Shown here: piece after piece, positions 1 through 9,537 of the stretch
Numbering within the stretch: position 1 is the stretch's first letter
How the letters are laid out: each line of letters begins with the position of its first letter
NCBI GenBank assembly: GCA_020160805.1
Contig: JAIUPO010000023.1
Location: forward strand, 1-62,061
Reading direction: 5' to 3'
From: Actinomycetota bacterium
Lineage (GTDB): Bacteria; Actinomycetota; Actinomycetes; Actinomycetales; Dermatophilaceae
DNA length: 62,061 nt
Translations under genes and position numbers: made by a program
The notes under the pieces: generated by a model
Seen by the model: the letters and a program-made list of their open reading frames with translations, nothing else
Told to the model about the DNA's origin: nothing
The model's database searches: none

Positions 1-326
1 ACCTCGATCACCACCTCCCCGGCCGCGTCGGTCAGCACCGTCTTGGCGCGGGTGCCGTTGCGGATGTTCTCCGCCCCGCCCTCCGGTGCTCGATGCTTGG
101 CGTGACCAACATGGTCGGTCATCTCCTCCTCAAGCGCTGCCTCGAGCACGGTCGCGGTGATCGACTTCAACAGGCCCTCCGGGCCGGTGATGTCATCACC
201 CCGCTCCCTCGCGGCCTTGACCAGCTGCGCGATCGCCGCCTTCTCCGACGGTGTCGCGGTCGACGACGACGAACGCTTCTTGGCGTCCTTGGGCATCGAG
301 CTCACGCTCGTGATTGTCTCGGTCAT
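1..326 (-). CDS. IS256-family transposase, N-terminal part (partial)
   Basis: The gene encodes the first 108 residues of a transposase and runs off the left edge. The start chosen is ATG at 326; a second ATG at 296 is possible. After a Ser/Thr/Lys-rich start the protein shows the N-terminal pattern of the family: a GPEGLL segment, then VLEAALEEEMTDHVGH, then a NIRNGTRAKTVLTDAAGEV block leading into the (missing) DDE catalytic domain. The family moves DNA by a DDE transposase through a circular intermediate. Nothing in the visible part is broken. The identification rests on motif order and is secure at family level. Confidence 0.85.
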   Translation of the reverse strand, partial: MTETITSVSSMPKDAKKRSSSSTATPSEKAAIAQLVKAARERGDDITGPEGLLKSITATVLEAALEEEMTDHVGHAKHRAPEGGAENIRNGTRAKTVLTDAAGEVVIE

Positions 327-395
327 CAGTGACCGACCTTCCCGCCAGCCCTCGCTGACGTGTCAGGTCAGAAACACCGTTGGTCGGACAGTCCC
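1..395 (-). mobile_element. IS256-family insertion sequence, 5' end (continues off the left edge)
   Basis: This is the start of an IS256 (mutator-type) element read on the minus strand. The transposase begins at 326. Outside it lies a probable terminal inverted repeat whose outer tip, on the minus strand, reads GGGACTGTCCGACC and starts at 395. The GGGACTGTCC-type end is typical of actinobacterial IS256 members. The other end lies off the window, so the inverted repeat and any target duplication cannot be confirmed. The insertion lies just downstream of the M4 protease gene. Confidence 0.75.
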
Positions 396-449
396 GAGGT
401 TCGCCGAATCTGCGCACCGTGCACGATGTGCGGAGTTGACCAACCTCTG

Positions 450-1949
450 CTAACTGCTCTTGCCCGGGCCACCATCGTCGGCGAGCGTGTCCTCGAAGAG
501 TTCGCGCAGGTGATCGGGCAGTTGCTGCTCGGGTATTTCGACATCGGTCGGCGGCAGATCGCAGACGACGCCATAGCAATAGCCGTCGGGAACCGCCCGG
601 CTGGGGCCGTCCTTGACGCGGGCCTCGATCGCCTGCAAGGTCCCGCCGCCGAGCACCGAGCGCCACTGCTGCTCCTGCCCGGCAGGCAAGTCCTCGAGGG
701 AGATCGAGCGGGTCTTGCTCAGCCCGGCCAAGCCACCGGAGCGTCGCACCTGCACCACCGCCCTGCTGGGCACCGGCTGCGGATCCGGTGTGCCATCGTC
801 CGCGACGGGTCCGGGCTCGCTGCCGCCCGCCTCGCCGCCGGCAGGCTCGGAGCCGTCCTCGCCCTCGTCGACCGGCCCGAGCACGCCGACCTGCGCCCAG
901 GCAGAGCGCACAGCGAGAGCCTCGGGGGAGTCGACTCCATACGTCGTGATCGCGGCATCGACGGTCAGCCCGGCGAAGGTGACGAAATCGCAGTCCGCAC
1001 TGATGCCGGGGCCGGTCAGCACGGCATACCAGATGCGCCCCGGCACCTCCCAGGCATTGCCGCCCAGGCTGGTGGCGAGCAGCGCGAAGGCGCGATTGGG
1101 GATGCCGGAGTTGATGTGGACGCCGCCGTGGTCCTCGTCGGTGTCGACAAAGTCGTCCATATGTCCCGGCTGCGGATCCTTGCCCAGCAGCGGATTGTCA
1201 TAGGCGGTCCCCGGCGCGATCATCGAGCGCAGGGCCTGACCGGCGAGTTCGCCGATGAGCAGCTCGGCGCCGATCAACCAGTCCGCGGCGTCCGCGCTGT
1301 GCCCGAGCTTGCGCTGCTTGACCAGCGAGCCGAAGACATCGGACATCGACTCATTCAGCGCGCCCGGCTGGCCTTGGTACATCAGGCCCGCGGTGTGCTC
1401 GGTGACCCCGTGCGCGAGTTCGTGGCCGATGACATCCAGGCTCGCGGTGAACCGGCCGAAGATCTTGCCGTCACCATCGCCGAAGACCATCTGCGTGCCA
1501 TCCCAAAAGGCATTGTCATAGTCCCGGCCGTAATGCACGCTCGCCCGCAGCGGCAGACCCCGAGCGTCCAGCGAGTTGCGCTCGAAAGCCTCGGCATAAA
1601 GCGCCCAGGTGTCGCCCAGCCCGTCATACGCCTCGGTCACCGCGACATCCCCGGTGTCCGGATCGCCCTCGCCCCGCACGCTCGTGCCAGGCAGCCGGGT
1701 GCCACCTTGGGCATCGCTGATCAGCCGCACCGGCCCACCCTCGAGGCTTCCCGCGGCCAGCCGAGGACGACGCGGCCGATCCGACTCCGGGGTGGCCTGC
1801 GCTCGGCGATGCAGCCGCCGGGCGTCGAGATCGATCAGCGCTTCCCGAGCGGCGGCCGCGAGTTCGGCATCCCCGCTCAACGCGAGCCGCTCCAGGATGT
1901 GTGGCGGCACGATGGTGCACCGGGTCGTGTGGTCGTTATCCCCTGTCAT
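450..1949 (-). CDS. Protealysin-like M4 metalloprotease with C-terminal emfourin-like inhibitor domain
   Basis: A 499-residue zinc metalloprotease of the thermolysin family (M4). HELAH at residues 176-180 and Glu200 in NESMSD supply the zinc ligands and catalytic Glu; the later GGVHINSGIPN supplies the active-site His region. There is no signal peptide. Near the N terminus is PPHILERL (15-22), the short propeptide motif of protealysins, which act inside the cell or are released unconventionally. After an acidic linker, about residues 395-485 match the emfourin (M4in) protealysin inhibitor: RRSGGLAGL, then EDLPAGQEQQWRSVL, then EQQLPDHLRELFE. ATG at 1949 is chosen over the longer frame (1979) because an AGGA box lies about 8 bases upstream and it leads straight into the propeptide motif. 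The inhibitor fusion suggests self-restraint of the protease; that is inference from family knowledge. Confidence 0.85.
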   Translation of the reverse strand: MTGDNDHTTRCTIVPPHILERLALSGDAELAAAAREALIDLDARRLHRRAQATPESDRPRRPRLAAGSLEGGPVRLISDAQGGTRLPGTSVRGEGDPDTGDVAVTEAYDGLGDTWALYAEAFERNSLDARGLPLRASVHYGRDYDNAFWDGTQMVFGDGDGKIFGRFTASLDVIGHELAHGVTEHTAGLMYQGQPGALNESMSDVFGSLVKQRKLGHSADAADWLIGAELLIGELAGQALRSMIAPGTAYDNPLLGKDPQPGHMDDFVDTDEDHGGVHINSGIPNRAFALLATSLGGNAWEVPGRIWYAVLTGPGISADCDFVTFAGLTVDAAITTYGVDSPEALAVRSAWAQVGVLGPVDEGEDGSEPAGGEAGGSEPGPVADDGTPDPQPVPSRAVVQVRRSGGLAGLSKTRSISLEDLPAGQEQQWRSVLGGGTLQAIEARVKDGPSRAVPDGYCYGVVCDLPPTDVEIPEQQLPDHLRELFEDTLADDGGPGKSS

Positions 1950-2006
1950 GAGCACTATCCTGACGCAGACCACTGACAACGGCCCGTCGAGCGTCCCGGC
2001 GGTCGA

Positions 2007-2650
2007 TCAACGCTCGTCCGTGGCCGATGACGTACGCCGAGTGGCGGGTGCGCGCGGTGCCTTGGTGCTGCCCGACGGCGTCACGACACCCGGGGTGAGT
2101 CGCCGCAGTTCCACCACCCAGTTGAGGGTCGAGACGCAGGAGATGGGTTTAGTGCCCCCGCACGACACCAGGGCGACCTCGCCCGAGAGCGGGCTAACGA
2201 CGCTCAGGGCGAGCGGTCGGGTGACGGCCTCGGCGCGGGCCTCGCGGGACTGCTCCGCCCACGCCCGCAAAACGACATCGGCGAATTCGCAGGTGGTATA
2301 CGGATTTGCCGCCCAAGACCGTAGGCCGATCATTCGCCCCGGGCAGGCGCGCGGCCCTGTGATCTTGGGGAGGGTCTTGGGGCTCTCGGTCAACGACGGA
2401 TCGGAGGATGACGGGGCCGTCGTTTCCGGGCTCGTGCTCGACGCACCGGACGCGGACGCGGAGCCGTCGACGTGGGGTGGAGCGCGCGCTCGATCTCTCG
2501 ATCGCGCTGGACGGCATTAACCATGAGCACGACGGTCACTGCGAGAAGCAGCGCCCCAATGGTGATGCTGAGAGTGCGCAACGAGTGGTCGGCAACCAGT
2601 CTGGCTCGCGCTTGGGCATATCTCTCCTCTGGCCCCCTGCGGCGGGCCAA
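2007..2650 (-). pseudogene. Frameshifted single-pass membrane protein, unknown function
   Basis: Two overlapping frames together make one sensible protein. The first (TTG at 2650, stop at 2390) gives a basic start and one membrane helix (about residues 28-46, TLSITIGALLLAVTVVLMVN). It then turns into an Arg/Pro-rich tail typical of out-of-frame reading. In the other frame, from about 2480 downward, the DNA reads a Ser/Ala/Thr/Pro-rich linker. That linker runs into a Cys-containing extracytoplasmic domain (ACPGRMIG, then VVSPLSGEVALVSCGGTKPISCVS) ending at 2007. Joining them needs a frame change near 2460-2480, in a C-rich run. This could be a genuine mutation, a sequencing error, or less likely a programmed shift. 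The gene follows DUF721 by 12 bases. I do not recognise the family. Confidence 0.5.
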
Positions 2651-2662
2651 GGCTAACCCGGG

Positions 2663-3223
2663 TCAGCCGTAGGTGTCGCGCGGACCCCGTCCGCCGGTGA
2701 TGCCTCGGCGACCGTGCCGCCAGCTCGGCGCGGTCGGGCCAAGCACCCGTAGCTCGGTCACGACATCGGGACTCGTCTCCTCGGCGATCCGCGCCAGCAG
2801 CGTGTTGCTCAGCAGCCGCAGCTGCGTCGCCCAGGAGGTCGACGCCGCCCGGACGACGAGCACTCCATCGTCAAAGGTCTCGGGCCGTGCGTGCTCCGCG
2901 ACATCCGGGCCGACGATGGCCGCCCACCGCCCGACAACCCCCCCGACCTCCACCTCGTGCTCCCAGCCGCGGTCGCCGACGAGCTTCTCCACGGCCTCCC
3001 CGAGCAAGAGCGGGTCGCGATCGGTGCGCCCACTCGCGGTCGCCGAGGTCCGCGTCCGCCGCGGGACGACGCCGGGACGCAAGCCCTTGGCCCGCGCCAC
3101 CGCTTGCGCGCGCCGCAGCGCTTCGGCCGCCGCGTCGACCTCGGGATCGAGGTCGACCTCAGGCTCGCTCGCGCCCATTTCGTCGGCCGACCGCTCCTCG
3201 TCCGGTGGCTGGTCACTCATCAT
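2663..3223 (-). CDS. DUF721 / DciA-like protein
   Basis: A 186-residue DUF721 protein. In the family, DciA is an ancestral loader or partner of the replicative helicase DnaB in bacteria lacking DnaC/DnaI. An acidic N-terminal stretch of about 40 residues ([20 protein letters not shown]) precedes the conserved core, recognisable by [21 protein letters not shown] and by [17 protein letters not shown] near residues 125-140. The start codons ATG 3223 and ATG 3220 both overlap the end of recF (stop at 3213), so the pair is translationally coupled. In related genomes gyrB normally comes next; here it does not. Confidence 0.85.
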   Translation of the reverse strand: MMSDQPPDEERSADEMGASEPEVDLDPEVDAAAEALRRAQAVARAKGLRPGVVPRRTRTSATASGRTDRDPLLLGEAVEKLVGDRGWEHEVEVGGVVGRWAAIVGPDVAEHARPETFDDGVLVVRAASTSWATQLRLLSNTLLARIAEETSPDVVTELRVLGPTAPSWRHGRRGITGGRGPRDTYG

Positions 3224-4418
3224 CGACGACCAATTCGATCGCGCCCTTAGTCACCGAAAATCGCTGTCCAGCAAGCGAATCCGGAACATCTTCGGGCACG
3301 GCCGCCGTGATGATGACCTGCTCGCCATCGGCGATCAAGCCCGCCAGCCGCTCGCGTCGGCCGGCATCGAGTTCGGCGAAGACATCGTCAAGGATCAACA
3401 CCGGATCGGTCCCGAGATCGGTGCGGAGCAGTTCGTATGCCGCCAGCTTCAGGCCGAGTGCGAGCGACCAAGACTCGCCGTGACTGGCATACCCCTTGGC
3501 CGGCAGGCCGCCGAGCGTCAGCAGCACGTCATCGCGATGCGGCCCGACGAGGCACTGGCCGCGCTCGATCTCCTGGGCCTGCGCGGCCCCTAGCGCCGCC
3601 GTCAGGCCTCCCGAGAGTTCCTCGATCTCCGGCACCTCACCGGCGGCGATCCGCGCGGCCAGCGCCTCGCCGACCGAGGCGCGGTATGCCGCCCCGACCT
3701 CCCCCGCGCCGCCGCTCAACTCGGCATACGCATGCTCCAGGTGCCCGCGCAGGTCCCGCAGCAGCCGCAGGCGGGCATACAACAACTGCCCCCCGAGTCC
3801 AGCGAGATGGCCGTCCCAGACATGGAGGGTATGCAGTGCGCTCTCCCGCGCCTCCCCCTCGGGTATGCCGTCGGGCACCCGCCGTCCCCGGCCGCCGCGC
3901 CGCAGCACCGGCGCGGCCGACTTCAGCAGGGCGCTGCGCTGCTTGACGATGCGGTCGTAGTCGGACCGCACACCCGCCCAACGCGGCTGGCGCTGCACGA
4001 GAAGATCATCGAGCAGCCGCCGTCGCGAGGCGGGATCTCCTTTGACGAGCGCGAGATCCTCGGGCGCGAAGAGCACCGACCGGACCTGACCGAGCACCTC
4101 GCGCGGCCGCGAGACCGGACTGCGCCCCAGCCGCGCCCGGTTCGCCCGACCCGGATTGATCTCGATCTCGACGAGGCTCTCGCGGCCCTCGCGCACGACC
4201 GCACCGCGCACGATCGCCTGCTCGGCGCCGAAGCGCACCAGCGGGGCATCCGTGGCGACGCGATGCGATCCGAGCGTGGCGAGATAGCCGATCGCCTCGG
4301 CGACATTGGTCTTGCCTTGGCCGTTGAGCCCAACCAAGGTGGTGACGCCCGGCCCCAAGGGGACCTCCGCACTCGGATAGCTGCGGAAGTCGATCAGGCT
4401 CAGGTGCCGGACATACAC
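3213..4418 (-). CDS. recF: DNA replication and repair protein RecF
   Basis: A 401-residue RecF, an SMC-like ATPase that helps load RecA at gapped DNA. The start GTG at 4418 gives the canonical N terminus ([13 protein letters not shown]) and lies one base after the gnd stop codon; the open frame extends upstream only as a shadow of gnd. Walker A is GLNGQGKTN (about residues 30-38). SxGE-type signature residues and Walker B ([12 protein letters not shown]) are near the C terminus, followed by the D-loop region. Length is normal. It overlaps the next gene and sits in the usual dnaN-gnd-recF-DUF721 order. Confidence 0.95.
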   Translation of the reverse strand: MYVRHLSLIDFRSYPSAEVPLGPGVTTLVGLNGQGKTNVAEAIGYLATLGSHRVATDAPLVRFGAEQAIVRGAVVREGRESLVEIEINPGRANRARLGRSPVSRPREVLGQVRSVLFAPEDLALVKGDPASRRRLLDDLLVQRQPRWAGVRSDYDRIVKQRSALLKSAAPVLRRGGRGRRVPDGIPEGEARESALHTLHVWDGHLAGLGGQLLYARLRLLRDLRGHLEHAYAELSGGAGEVGAAYRASVGEALAARIAAGEVPEIEELSGGLTAALGAAQAQEIERGQCLVGPHRDDVLLTLGGLPAKGYASHGESWSLALGLKLAAYELLRTDLGTDPVLILDDVFAELDAGRRERLAGLIADGEQVIITAAVPEDVPDSLAGQRFSVTKGAIELVVDDE

Positions 4419-4419
4419 C

Positions 4420-5538
4420 TCAGCGCTTCGCGGCGCGCTTCCGCGTCGTGCCGGAGCCCGACGTGGGGCCGGCACCCGCCGCGCCCGAACCGCCTTGGGT
4501 GCTGCCGGAGCCCGACGACGGACCCGCTGCGGCAGCCTTGCGACCCTGAGCGGCCGCCTTGGCCGCACTCTTGGTCGGCTTCTCCTTGGGGGCGACTTTC
4601 TTCTTGACCGCCTTGGCCGCCGCCGGCGCTTCGCCGCGGCGCAGGGACTCACCCTCGGCAACGGTCATGACCTGGTGGCCACCGAACTGCCCGCGCAGCG
4701 CAGCGACCGCCTGCATCGTCGGCGAGTGGTCCTGACGGGAGGCGAAGCGGGCAAAGAGCGAGGCCGAGATGACCGGCATCGGCACCGAGAGCGCAATGGC
4801 CTCTTCGACGGTCCAGCGGCCCTCGCCCGAGTCGGCGGTGTAGTCCGAGACGTCCTCGAGCGTGGGGTTCTCCTCCAGCGCCTTGACCATCAGGTCGAGC
4901 AACCAGGAGCGCACGACCGTGCCGCGCGACCACGCCTTGAAAGCGCCCGGCACATTGGTGACGATGTCCTTCTTCTCGAGCAGTTCGTAGCCCTCGGCAT
5001 AGGCATGCATCAGGCCGTATTCGATGCCGTTGTGGACCATCTTGGTGTAGTGCCCGGCGCCGACCTTGCCGGCGTGCACGAAGCCTTCGTCGCGGGGGCC
5101 TTCGGGGCGCAACGCGTCGAAGATCGGCATCGCCTTGCGGACATTCGCGGCGGTGCCGCCGACCATCAGGCCGTAGCCATTCTCCAGGCCCCAGATTCCG
5201 CCGGAGACGCCGCAGTCCAGATAGGCGATGCCCTTGGACTTCAGCAACTTCTCGTTCTCGAAGTCGTCGGTGAAGCGGCTGTTGCCGCCGTCGATGACCA
5301 TGTCGCCGGGCTCAAGGAGGTCGGCAAGCTTCGCGACCGTCTGACGGGTGATCTCGCCCGCGGCGACCATCGTCCAGACGACGCGCGGCGCCTCCAAAGA
5401 CTTCACCAGGTCGCCGAGTGACTTGACGTCGGAGACCTGCGGGTTGATGTCATATCCGATGACCTCGTGGCCGGCGCGGCGCAGCCGCTCGCGCATATTG
5501 CCGCCCATCTTGCCCAAGCCGATCAACCCGAGTTGCAT
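4420..5538 (-). CDS. gnd: 6-phosphogluconate dehydrogenase (decarboxylating)
   Basis: A 372-residue enzyme of the short, GntZ/YqeC-like 6-phosphogluconate dehydrogenase group. It makes ribulose 5-phosphate and CO2 in the pentose phosphate pathway. The N-terminal [12 protein letters not shown] is the dinucleotide-binding Rossmann motif. [19 protein letters not shown] and [16 protein letters not shown] are substrate and catalytic segments. Residues from about 310 form a low-complexity Lys/Ala/Pro/Gly-Ser tail ([12 protein letters not shown], then Gly-Ser repeats) not needed for the fold. A gnd gene between dnaN and recF is common in actinobacteria. About 100 bases separate it from dnaN. Confidence 0.93.
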   Translation of the reverse strand: MQLGLIGLGKMGGNMRERLRRAGHEVIGYDINPQVSDVKSLGDLVKSLEAPRVVWTMVAAGEITRQTVAKLADLLEPGDMVIDGGNSRFTDDFENEKLLKSKGIAYLDCGVSGGIWGLENGYGLMVGGTAANVRKAMPIFDALRPEGPRDEGFVHAGKVGAGHYTKMVHNGIEYGLMHAYAEGYELLEKKDIVTNVPGAFKAWSRGTVVRSWLLDLMVKALEENPTLEDVSDYTADSGEGRWTVEEAIALSVPMPVISASLFARFASRQDHSPTMQAVAALRGQFGGHQVMTVAEGESLRRGEAPAAAKAVKKKVAPKEKPTKSAAKAAAQGRKAAAAGPSSGSGSTQGGSGAAGAGPTSGSGTTRKRAAKR

Positions 5539-5641
5539 GAGGGGACCTTTCCGTTGCGTCTGGTCTGCGGGACTTCGATCCCAACTCTAGTCCTGCGTGT
5601 GTCTCACGCCACAGGTCGTGCCGGATGTTGCCGCGCCCGAC

Positions 5642-6778
5642 TCAGCTGGTGAGTCGAACCGGTTGCAGCACATAGCGATAGCCCAGTTCGGGCGAGCCAT
5701 CGGGCTCGCTCTGACCGGTGATCATCGCGGGCTTGAGGGCGGCGGTGAAGGACAGTCGCGCGTAAGGGGTATGCAGTGCGCCGAGCCCGTCGAGCAGGAA
5801 GCCGGGGTTGAAGGCGATATCGATTTCCGGACCGTCGACGGTGGCCTCCACCGCTTCGGAGGCTTGGGCGTCGTCCCCGGCGCCGGCCTCGATGTCGACC
5901 TGGCCACCGGCGAACTTCAACCGCACCGGGGTGTTGCGTTCGGCCACGAGCGCCACGCGCTTGACGGCCTCGATCAGGTCGGAGGTCTTGACGACGGCCT
6001 CGGTTTCGGAGGCGCTCGGGAAGATCTTGGCGACCTTCGGGTATTCGCCGTCGAGCAGGCGTGAAGTGCTGTGCCGCTGGCCGGCCTCGAAGCCGACGAG
6101 TCCGTCACCGCCGGCGGCCTGGCCGAGGGCCAGGGCGACCGAGCCGCCGGAACCGAGCGAGCGCGCGGTCTCGGCGAGGGTGCGGGCCGGGACGAGGGCA
6201 ATATGACTGGCGTCGGCGGCCGCGGGGGACCAGGTGAATTCGCGCATCGCGAGGCGGTAGCGGTCGGTCGCGAGGAAGGTGACCTTCTCGCCCTCGATCT
6301 CGACGCGCACGCCGGTCAGGATCGGCAAGGTGTCGCCGCGGTCGGCCGCGACGGCGACCTGGCTGACGGCTTGCGCGAAGGTGGCGCCGTCGATGGTTCC
6401 GCTGGCTTCGGGCTGGGTCGGCAGCGTGGGGTAGTCCGAGGCCGGCATCTGGAGCAGGGCGAAGCGCGAGGACCCACAGGTGACCTGAACCTTGGAGCCG
6501 TCCGTCGCCACATCGACCGGCTTGTCGGTCGGCAGATTGCGGGCAATCTCCGAGAGCAGCTTGCCGAGCACGAGCACGGTGCCGGCCTCGGAGACATCCG
6601 CGGCGACGGTGATCCGGGCCGAGACTTCATAGTCAAAGGCGGACAGCGTCACGGTGCCATCGGTGCCAGCATCGATGAGCACGCCGGCGAGCACGGGCAC
6701 GGCCGGCCGCACCGGCAGCCCACGAGCCACCCAGGTCACGGCCTCGGCGAGAACATCGCGCTCGACACGGAACTTCAC
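5642..6778 (-). CDS. dnaN: DNA polymerase III beta subunit (sliding clamp)
   Basis: A 378-residue sliding clamp that tethers DNA polymerase III to DNA. The start GTG at 6778 gives the family start VKFRVERDVLAEAVTWVARGLP, with AAAGGTGG about 6 bases upstream; the longer open frame into oriC is not real coding. The three clamp domains follow. The C terminus ends YRYVLQPVRLTS, where clamp proteins usually end in a hydrophobic groove-forming stretch. It is separated from dnaA by oriC and transcribed in the same direction. Confidence 0.96.
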   Translation of the reverse strand: MKFRVERDVLAEAVTWVARGLPVRPAVPVLAGVLIDAGTDGTVTLSAFDYEVSARITVAADVSEAGTVLVLGKLLSEIARNLPTDKPVDVATDGSKVQVTCGSSRFALLQMPASDYPTLPTQPEASGTIDGATFAQAVSQVAVAADRGDTLPILTGVRVEIEGEKVTFLATDRYRLAMREFTWSPAAADASHIALVPARTLAETARSLGSGGSVALALGQAAGGDGLVGFEAGQRHSTSRLLDGEYPKVAKIFPSASETEAVVKTSDLIEAVKRVALVAERNTPVRLKFAGGQVDIEAGAGDDAQASEAVEATVDGPEIDIAFNPGFLLDGLGALHTPYARLSFTAALKPAMITGQSEPDGSPELGYRYVLQPVRLTS

Positions 6779-7530
6779 GGTTACCACCTTTGGTCTTCGG
6801 TCGTGGCAGGCCCACGCGGAATCCCGTGCGCCGACCGCGGCCAAGGCGAAGTGCCCGGACGGAAGCCCTCGGGAAGCATGAGATTAGCTCCCGTCGGCTC
6901 CCCGTGCCAGGCCGGGGGCGTTGCGAATGAGGTACGCCGCCCACCACGGCCCCGTCCAGCTCCATGCCAGCGGTCCCCCGCGTCGCTCGTGCACAGGGTC
7001 TGGTCGGGGATGCTTCGCGATATGGGACTGGAATCGTCATCGTCATAGCGGCTGTGGATCCTGTGGACATCGGGCATCAACCCAGGCCAGCGGGTCATTG
7101 CGCCCGTGGACGAGGATGTGGACGACGCGTGCGGGGCGGCGAGGCGGCTGGGGATGACGATGGGGTGTCCCCAGGTTTGTCGGACGTTGTGGAAAAGGTG
7201 GGGCAGCTGTCCCCACCTTGCCCCCGGCGAAACGACCTCATTGCACAGGGGTGAGTAACGGCATACCTGCAGGATCCACAGGGAAATCCACAGGCTGTGG
7301 ATGGCGCGGCGACGAGCGCACAGACCCAGGGTGTCGAGCAGGCAGGCCGCAGGTGTCGGGCCGGTAACGAGCCATCCACGGGTGGGGACAACTATGGGGA
7401 TAACGGCGATGCCCCGGCCGGCGGCGGGCGCCGGATGCCCAACGTGACGATCTCGCGGTGAGGTCGTCACCTTGGGGCGAGATCGGCAGGTTGATGTGAC
7501 GACCTCGGCCAAATGTGACGAACTCGCGCT
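6779..7530. other. Chromosomal replication origin (oriC) between dnaN and dnaA
   Basis: This 752-base non-coding stretch lies exactly where actinobacterial oriC lies. It contains many DnaA-box-like 9-mers close to the TTRTCCACA consensus. On the plus strand TGTGGATCC (7053-7061), TGTGGACAT (7062-7070), TGTGGAAAA (7188-7196), TGTGGATGG (7296-7304) and TGGGGATAA (7395-7403) read as the reverse complement. GGATCCACA (7272-7280) and AAATCCACA (7284-7292) are in the forward sense. A 9-bp perfect hairpin (AAGGTGGGG / CCCCACCTT) sits at 7195-7219. The dnaA-proximal end carries a separate repeat motif. The DnaA boxes are degenerate, as usual at high GC. Confidence 0.85.
7444..7526. repeat. Four copies of a GTGACGANCTCG motif at the dnaA-proximal edge of oriC
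   Basis: Direct copies are GTGACGATCTCG (7444-7455), GTGACGACCTCG (7496-7507) and GTGACGAACTCG (7515-7526). An inverted copy reads GAGGTCGTCAC (7460-7470). The last ends only four bases before the dnaA stop codon. Spacing is irregular, so it is not a classic iteron. The motif does not resemble a DnaA box. It could bind an origin regulator. Confidence 0.6.
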
Positions 7531-8946
7531 CTACGAACTTTGCTGCTTGATCCGGTTGGTGAGCTCCGTGACCTGGTTGTAGATCGCCCGGCGCTCGGCC
7601 ATCAACTGGCGAATCTTCTTCTCGGCATGCATGACGGTCGTGTGGTCCCGGCCGCCGAACTGCTGGCCGATCTTCGGCAGCGACAGGTCCGTCAGCTCGC
7701 GGCACAGGTACATCGCGATCTGGCGGGCCGTGACGAGCACCCGGCTGCGCGAGGCTCCCTGGAGGTCCTCGATGGTCAGGGCGAAGTAGGCCGCCGTCTG
7801 GGCCATGATCGTCGCGCTGGAGATCTGGTTGGTGTGCTCGTTGGGGATCAGGTCCTTCAGGACGATCTGCGCGAGCGGCAGGTCGACGGCCTGCCGGTTG
7901 AGGCTGGCGAAGGCGGTGACCCGGATCAGGGCGCCCTCGAGTTCGCGGATGTTCGTCGAGATGCGCGAGGCGATGTATTCGAGCACTTCCGGCGGGACCG
8001 ATAGGCGTTCCTGCAGCGCCTTCTTGCGCAGGATCGCGATCCGGGTCTCGAGGTCCGGCGGCTGGACATCGGTCAGCAGGCCCCACTCGAAACGGCTGAC
8101 CATCCGGTCCTCGAAGCCGGAGAGGTGCTTGGGCTGGACGTCGCTGGTGATGACGACCTGCTTGTTGGCGTTGTGCAGGGAGTTGAAGGTGTGGAAGAAC
8201 TCCTCCTGCGTCTGCACCTTGCCCGACAGGAACTGGATGTCGTCGATGAGCAGGACGTCGACCTCGCGGTAGCGGCTCTGGAAGTTCGCGGCCCGGTCGT
8301 CGCGGATGGAGTTGATGAAGTCGTTGGTGAACTCCTCGGAGTTCACATAGCGCACCTTGACGTGCGGATACAGGCTGCGGGCGTAGTGGCCGATCGCGTG
8401 CAGCAGGTGGGTCTTGCCGAGTCCGGACTCGCCATAGATGAACAGCGGGTTGTAGGCCTTGGCCGGCGCCTCGGCCACCGCGACAGCGGCGGCATGAGCG
8501 AAGCGATTGCTGGAGCCGATGACGAAGCTGTCGAAGTGGTATTTCGCGTTCAACTGCGTCGCGCTGACATCCTCGAGATCGCCGGAGGTGGCCGGCGTCA
8601 ACTCCGGCTCGTCCTCCTCGAGAACGTCCTCGTCATCGGGCAGCGAGGCGGTCGCGCTGAACAGGTCATCGCCATGATCCTCCAGCGTGGGATCGACCGT
8701 CACCGCCAGCGACAGTCCCTCGCCGAGATCGGTGGACAGTCGGCTGACGACCCGTTCGCGCAACTTGTTCTCTAGGACATCCTTGGCGAAGTCGTTCGGG
8801 ACGACGACGAGCACGGTCTGGTCCAGGACACCCTTGATCTTCGCGCCCTGCAGGAAGACTCGATGTTGCATCGGGACTCCATCGGCCGCCAGCGAGGCGA
8901 GAACCGCGTTCCACAGGGCACTGGTGTCGGGCTTCGTGTCCGTCAC
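7531..8946 (-). CDS. dnaA: Chromosomal replication initiator protein DnaA
   Basis: A 471-residue DnaA, the AAA+ ATPase that binds DnaA boxes and melts oriC. The start GTG at 8946 gives the conserved N terminus (LWNAVLASL), with AAGGACG upstream. The open frame runs further but that part is non-coding. After an acidic linker (domain II, about 85-125) come Walker [10 protein letters not shown], Walker [11 protein letters not shown], the sensor segments, and the C-terminal DNA-binding domain with the DnaA signature [15 protein letters not shown]. The two DnaA boxes just upstream suggest autoregulation. Confidence 0.97.
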   Translation of the reverse strand: MTDTKPDTSALWNAVLASLAADGVPMQHRVFLQGAKIKGVLDQTVLVVVPNDFAKDVLENKLRERVVSRLSTDLGEGLSLAVTVDPTLEDHGDDLFSATASLPDDEDVLEEDEPELTPATSGDLEDVSATQLNAKYHFDSFVIGSSNRFAHAAAVAVAEAPAKAYNPLFIYGESGLGKTHLLHAIGHYARSLYPHVKVRYVNSEEFTNDFINSIRDDRAANFQSRYREVDVLLIDDIQFLSGKVQTQEEFFHTFNSLHNANKQVVITSDVQPKHLSGFEDRMVSRFEWGLLTDVQPPDLETRIAILRKKALQERLSVPPEVLEYIASRISTNIRELEGALIRVTAFASLNRQAVDLPLAQIVLKDLIPNEHTNQISSATIMAQTAAYFALTIEDLQGASRSRVLVTARQIAMYLCRELTDLSLPKIGQQFGGRDHTTVMHAEKKIRQLMAERRAIYNQVTELTNRIKQQSS

Positions 8947-9390
8947 GCGCCACGTCCTTCCGGGACTCCACGCGCTGTCCACAGGGTTGTCCACAGATGT
9001 GGGTGACCGGGGGCCGCGGCAGTGCGGTCCGGCGATGCTGTCAGGCAGCGCGACCCGACCCGCAGCATTATTAACCCCCGAGGGAGCTTCTTTGCACCCA
9101 GGGCGTGTCGCATCTCGTGGGATGTCGGACCACGTGTCAGAGTGAAGGGTTGCGCAGGTGTCCGGGGCGTCCGGGGCATGAGTTTGACCCGCTTTCCCGC
9201 GCTGCCGTACCCTTGATCTTCGGCCTGTCGGCCGTTTTCGCATGCCCACGGTTTCGAGCGCGGGCTTCCGATTGCGGCCGACACCCCCTCGTGGGGTGGC
9301 CGCCCCGAGACCAACCACTGCCGGATCTCGCACGGTGCCTCACGGCCCGCGCGTCCGATCCCTTAGCAGCGAGAACGAAAGAAGACCGTC
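8947..9390. promoter_or_regulatory. Divergent promoter region of dnaA and rpmH with DnaA boxes
   Basis: This 444-base stretch has no gene. A perfect actinobacterial DnaA box TTGTCCACA lies at 8987-8995, with a second (CTGTCCACA) at 8975-8983, 30-50 bases upstream of the dnaA start. This is the arrangement expected for DnaA autorepression. An AT-rich patch (CATTATTAA, about 9065-9073) stands out in otherwise GC-rich DNA and may mark promoter elements. I could not assign -10/-35 boxes with confidence. Confidence 0.65.
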
Positions 9391-9528
9391 GTGAGCAAGC
9401 GGACTTTCCAGCCGAACAACCGCCGCCGGGCCAAGAACCACGGCTTCCGCGCGCGGATGAGCACCCGCGCCGGCCGCGCCATCCTCGCCGCGCGTCGCCG
9501 CAAGGGCCGCGCCGAGATCTCGGCCTGA
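9391..9528 (+). CDS. rpmH: 50S ribosomal protein L34
   Basis: A 45-residue, very basic protein read from GTG at 9391, preceded by GAAAGAAG. It has the family sequence [20 protein letters not shown] and ends KGRAEISA. L34 is a late-assembling protein of the large ribosomal subunit. It leads the rpmH-rnpA-yidD-yidC-jag-rsmG operon, with rnpA starting 9 bases after its stop. Confidence 0.96.
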   Translation: MSKRTFQPNNRRRAKNHGFRARMSTRAGRAILAARRRKGRAEISA

Positions 9529-9537
9529 CCCGTTTCG

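Noticed and set aside
360-1976. Long plus-strand open frame (538 codons) opposite the M4 protease
   Set aside because: It is the antisense shadow of a clear protease gene; its translation has no coherent motifs and GC-rich DNA gives long chance frames.
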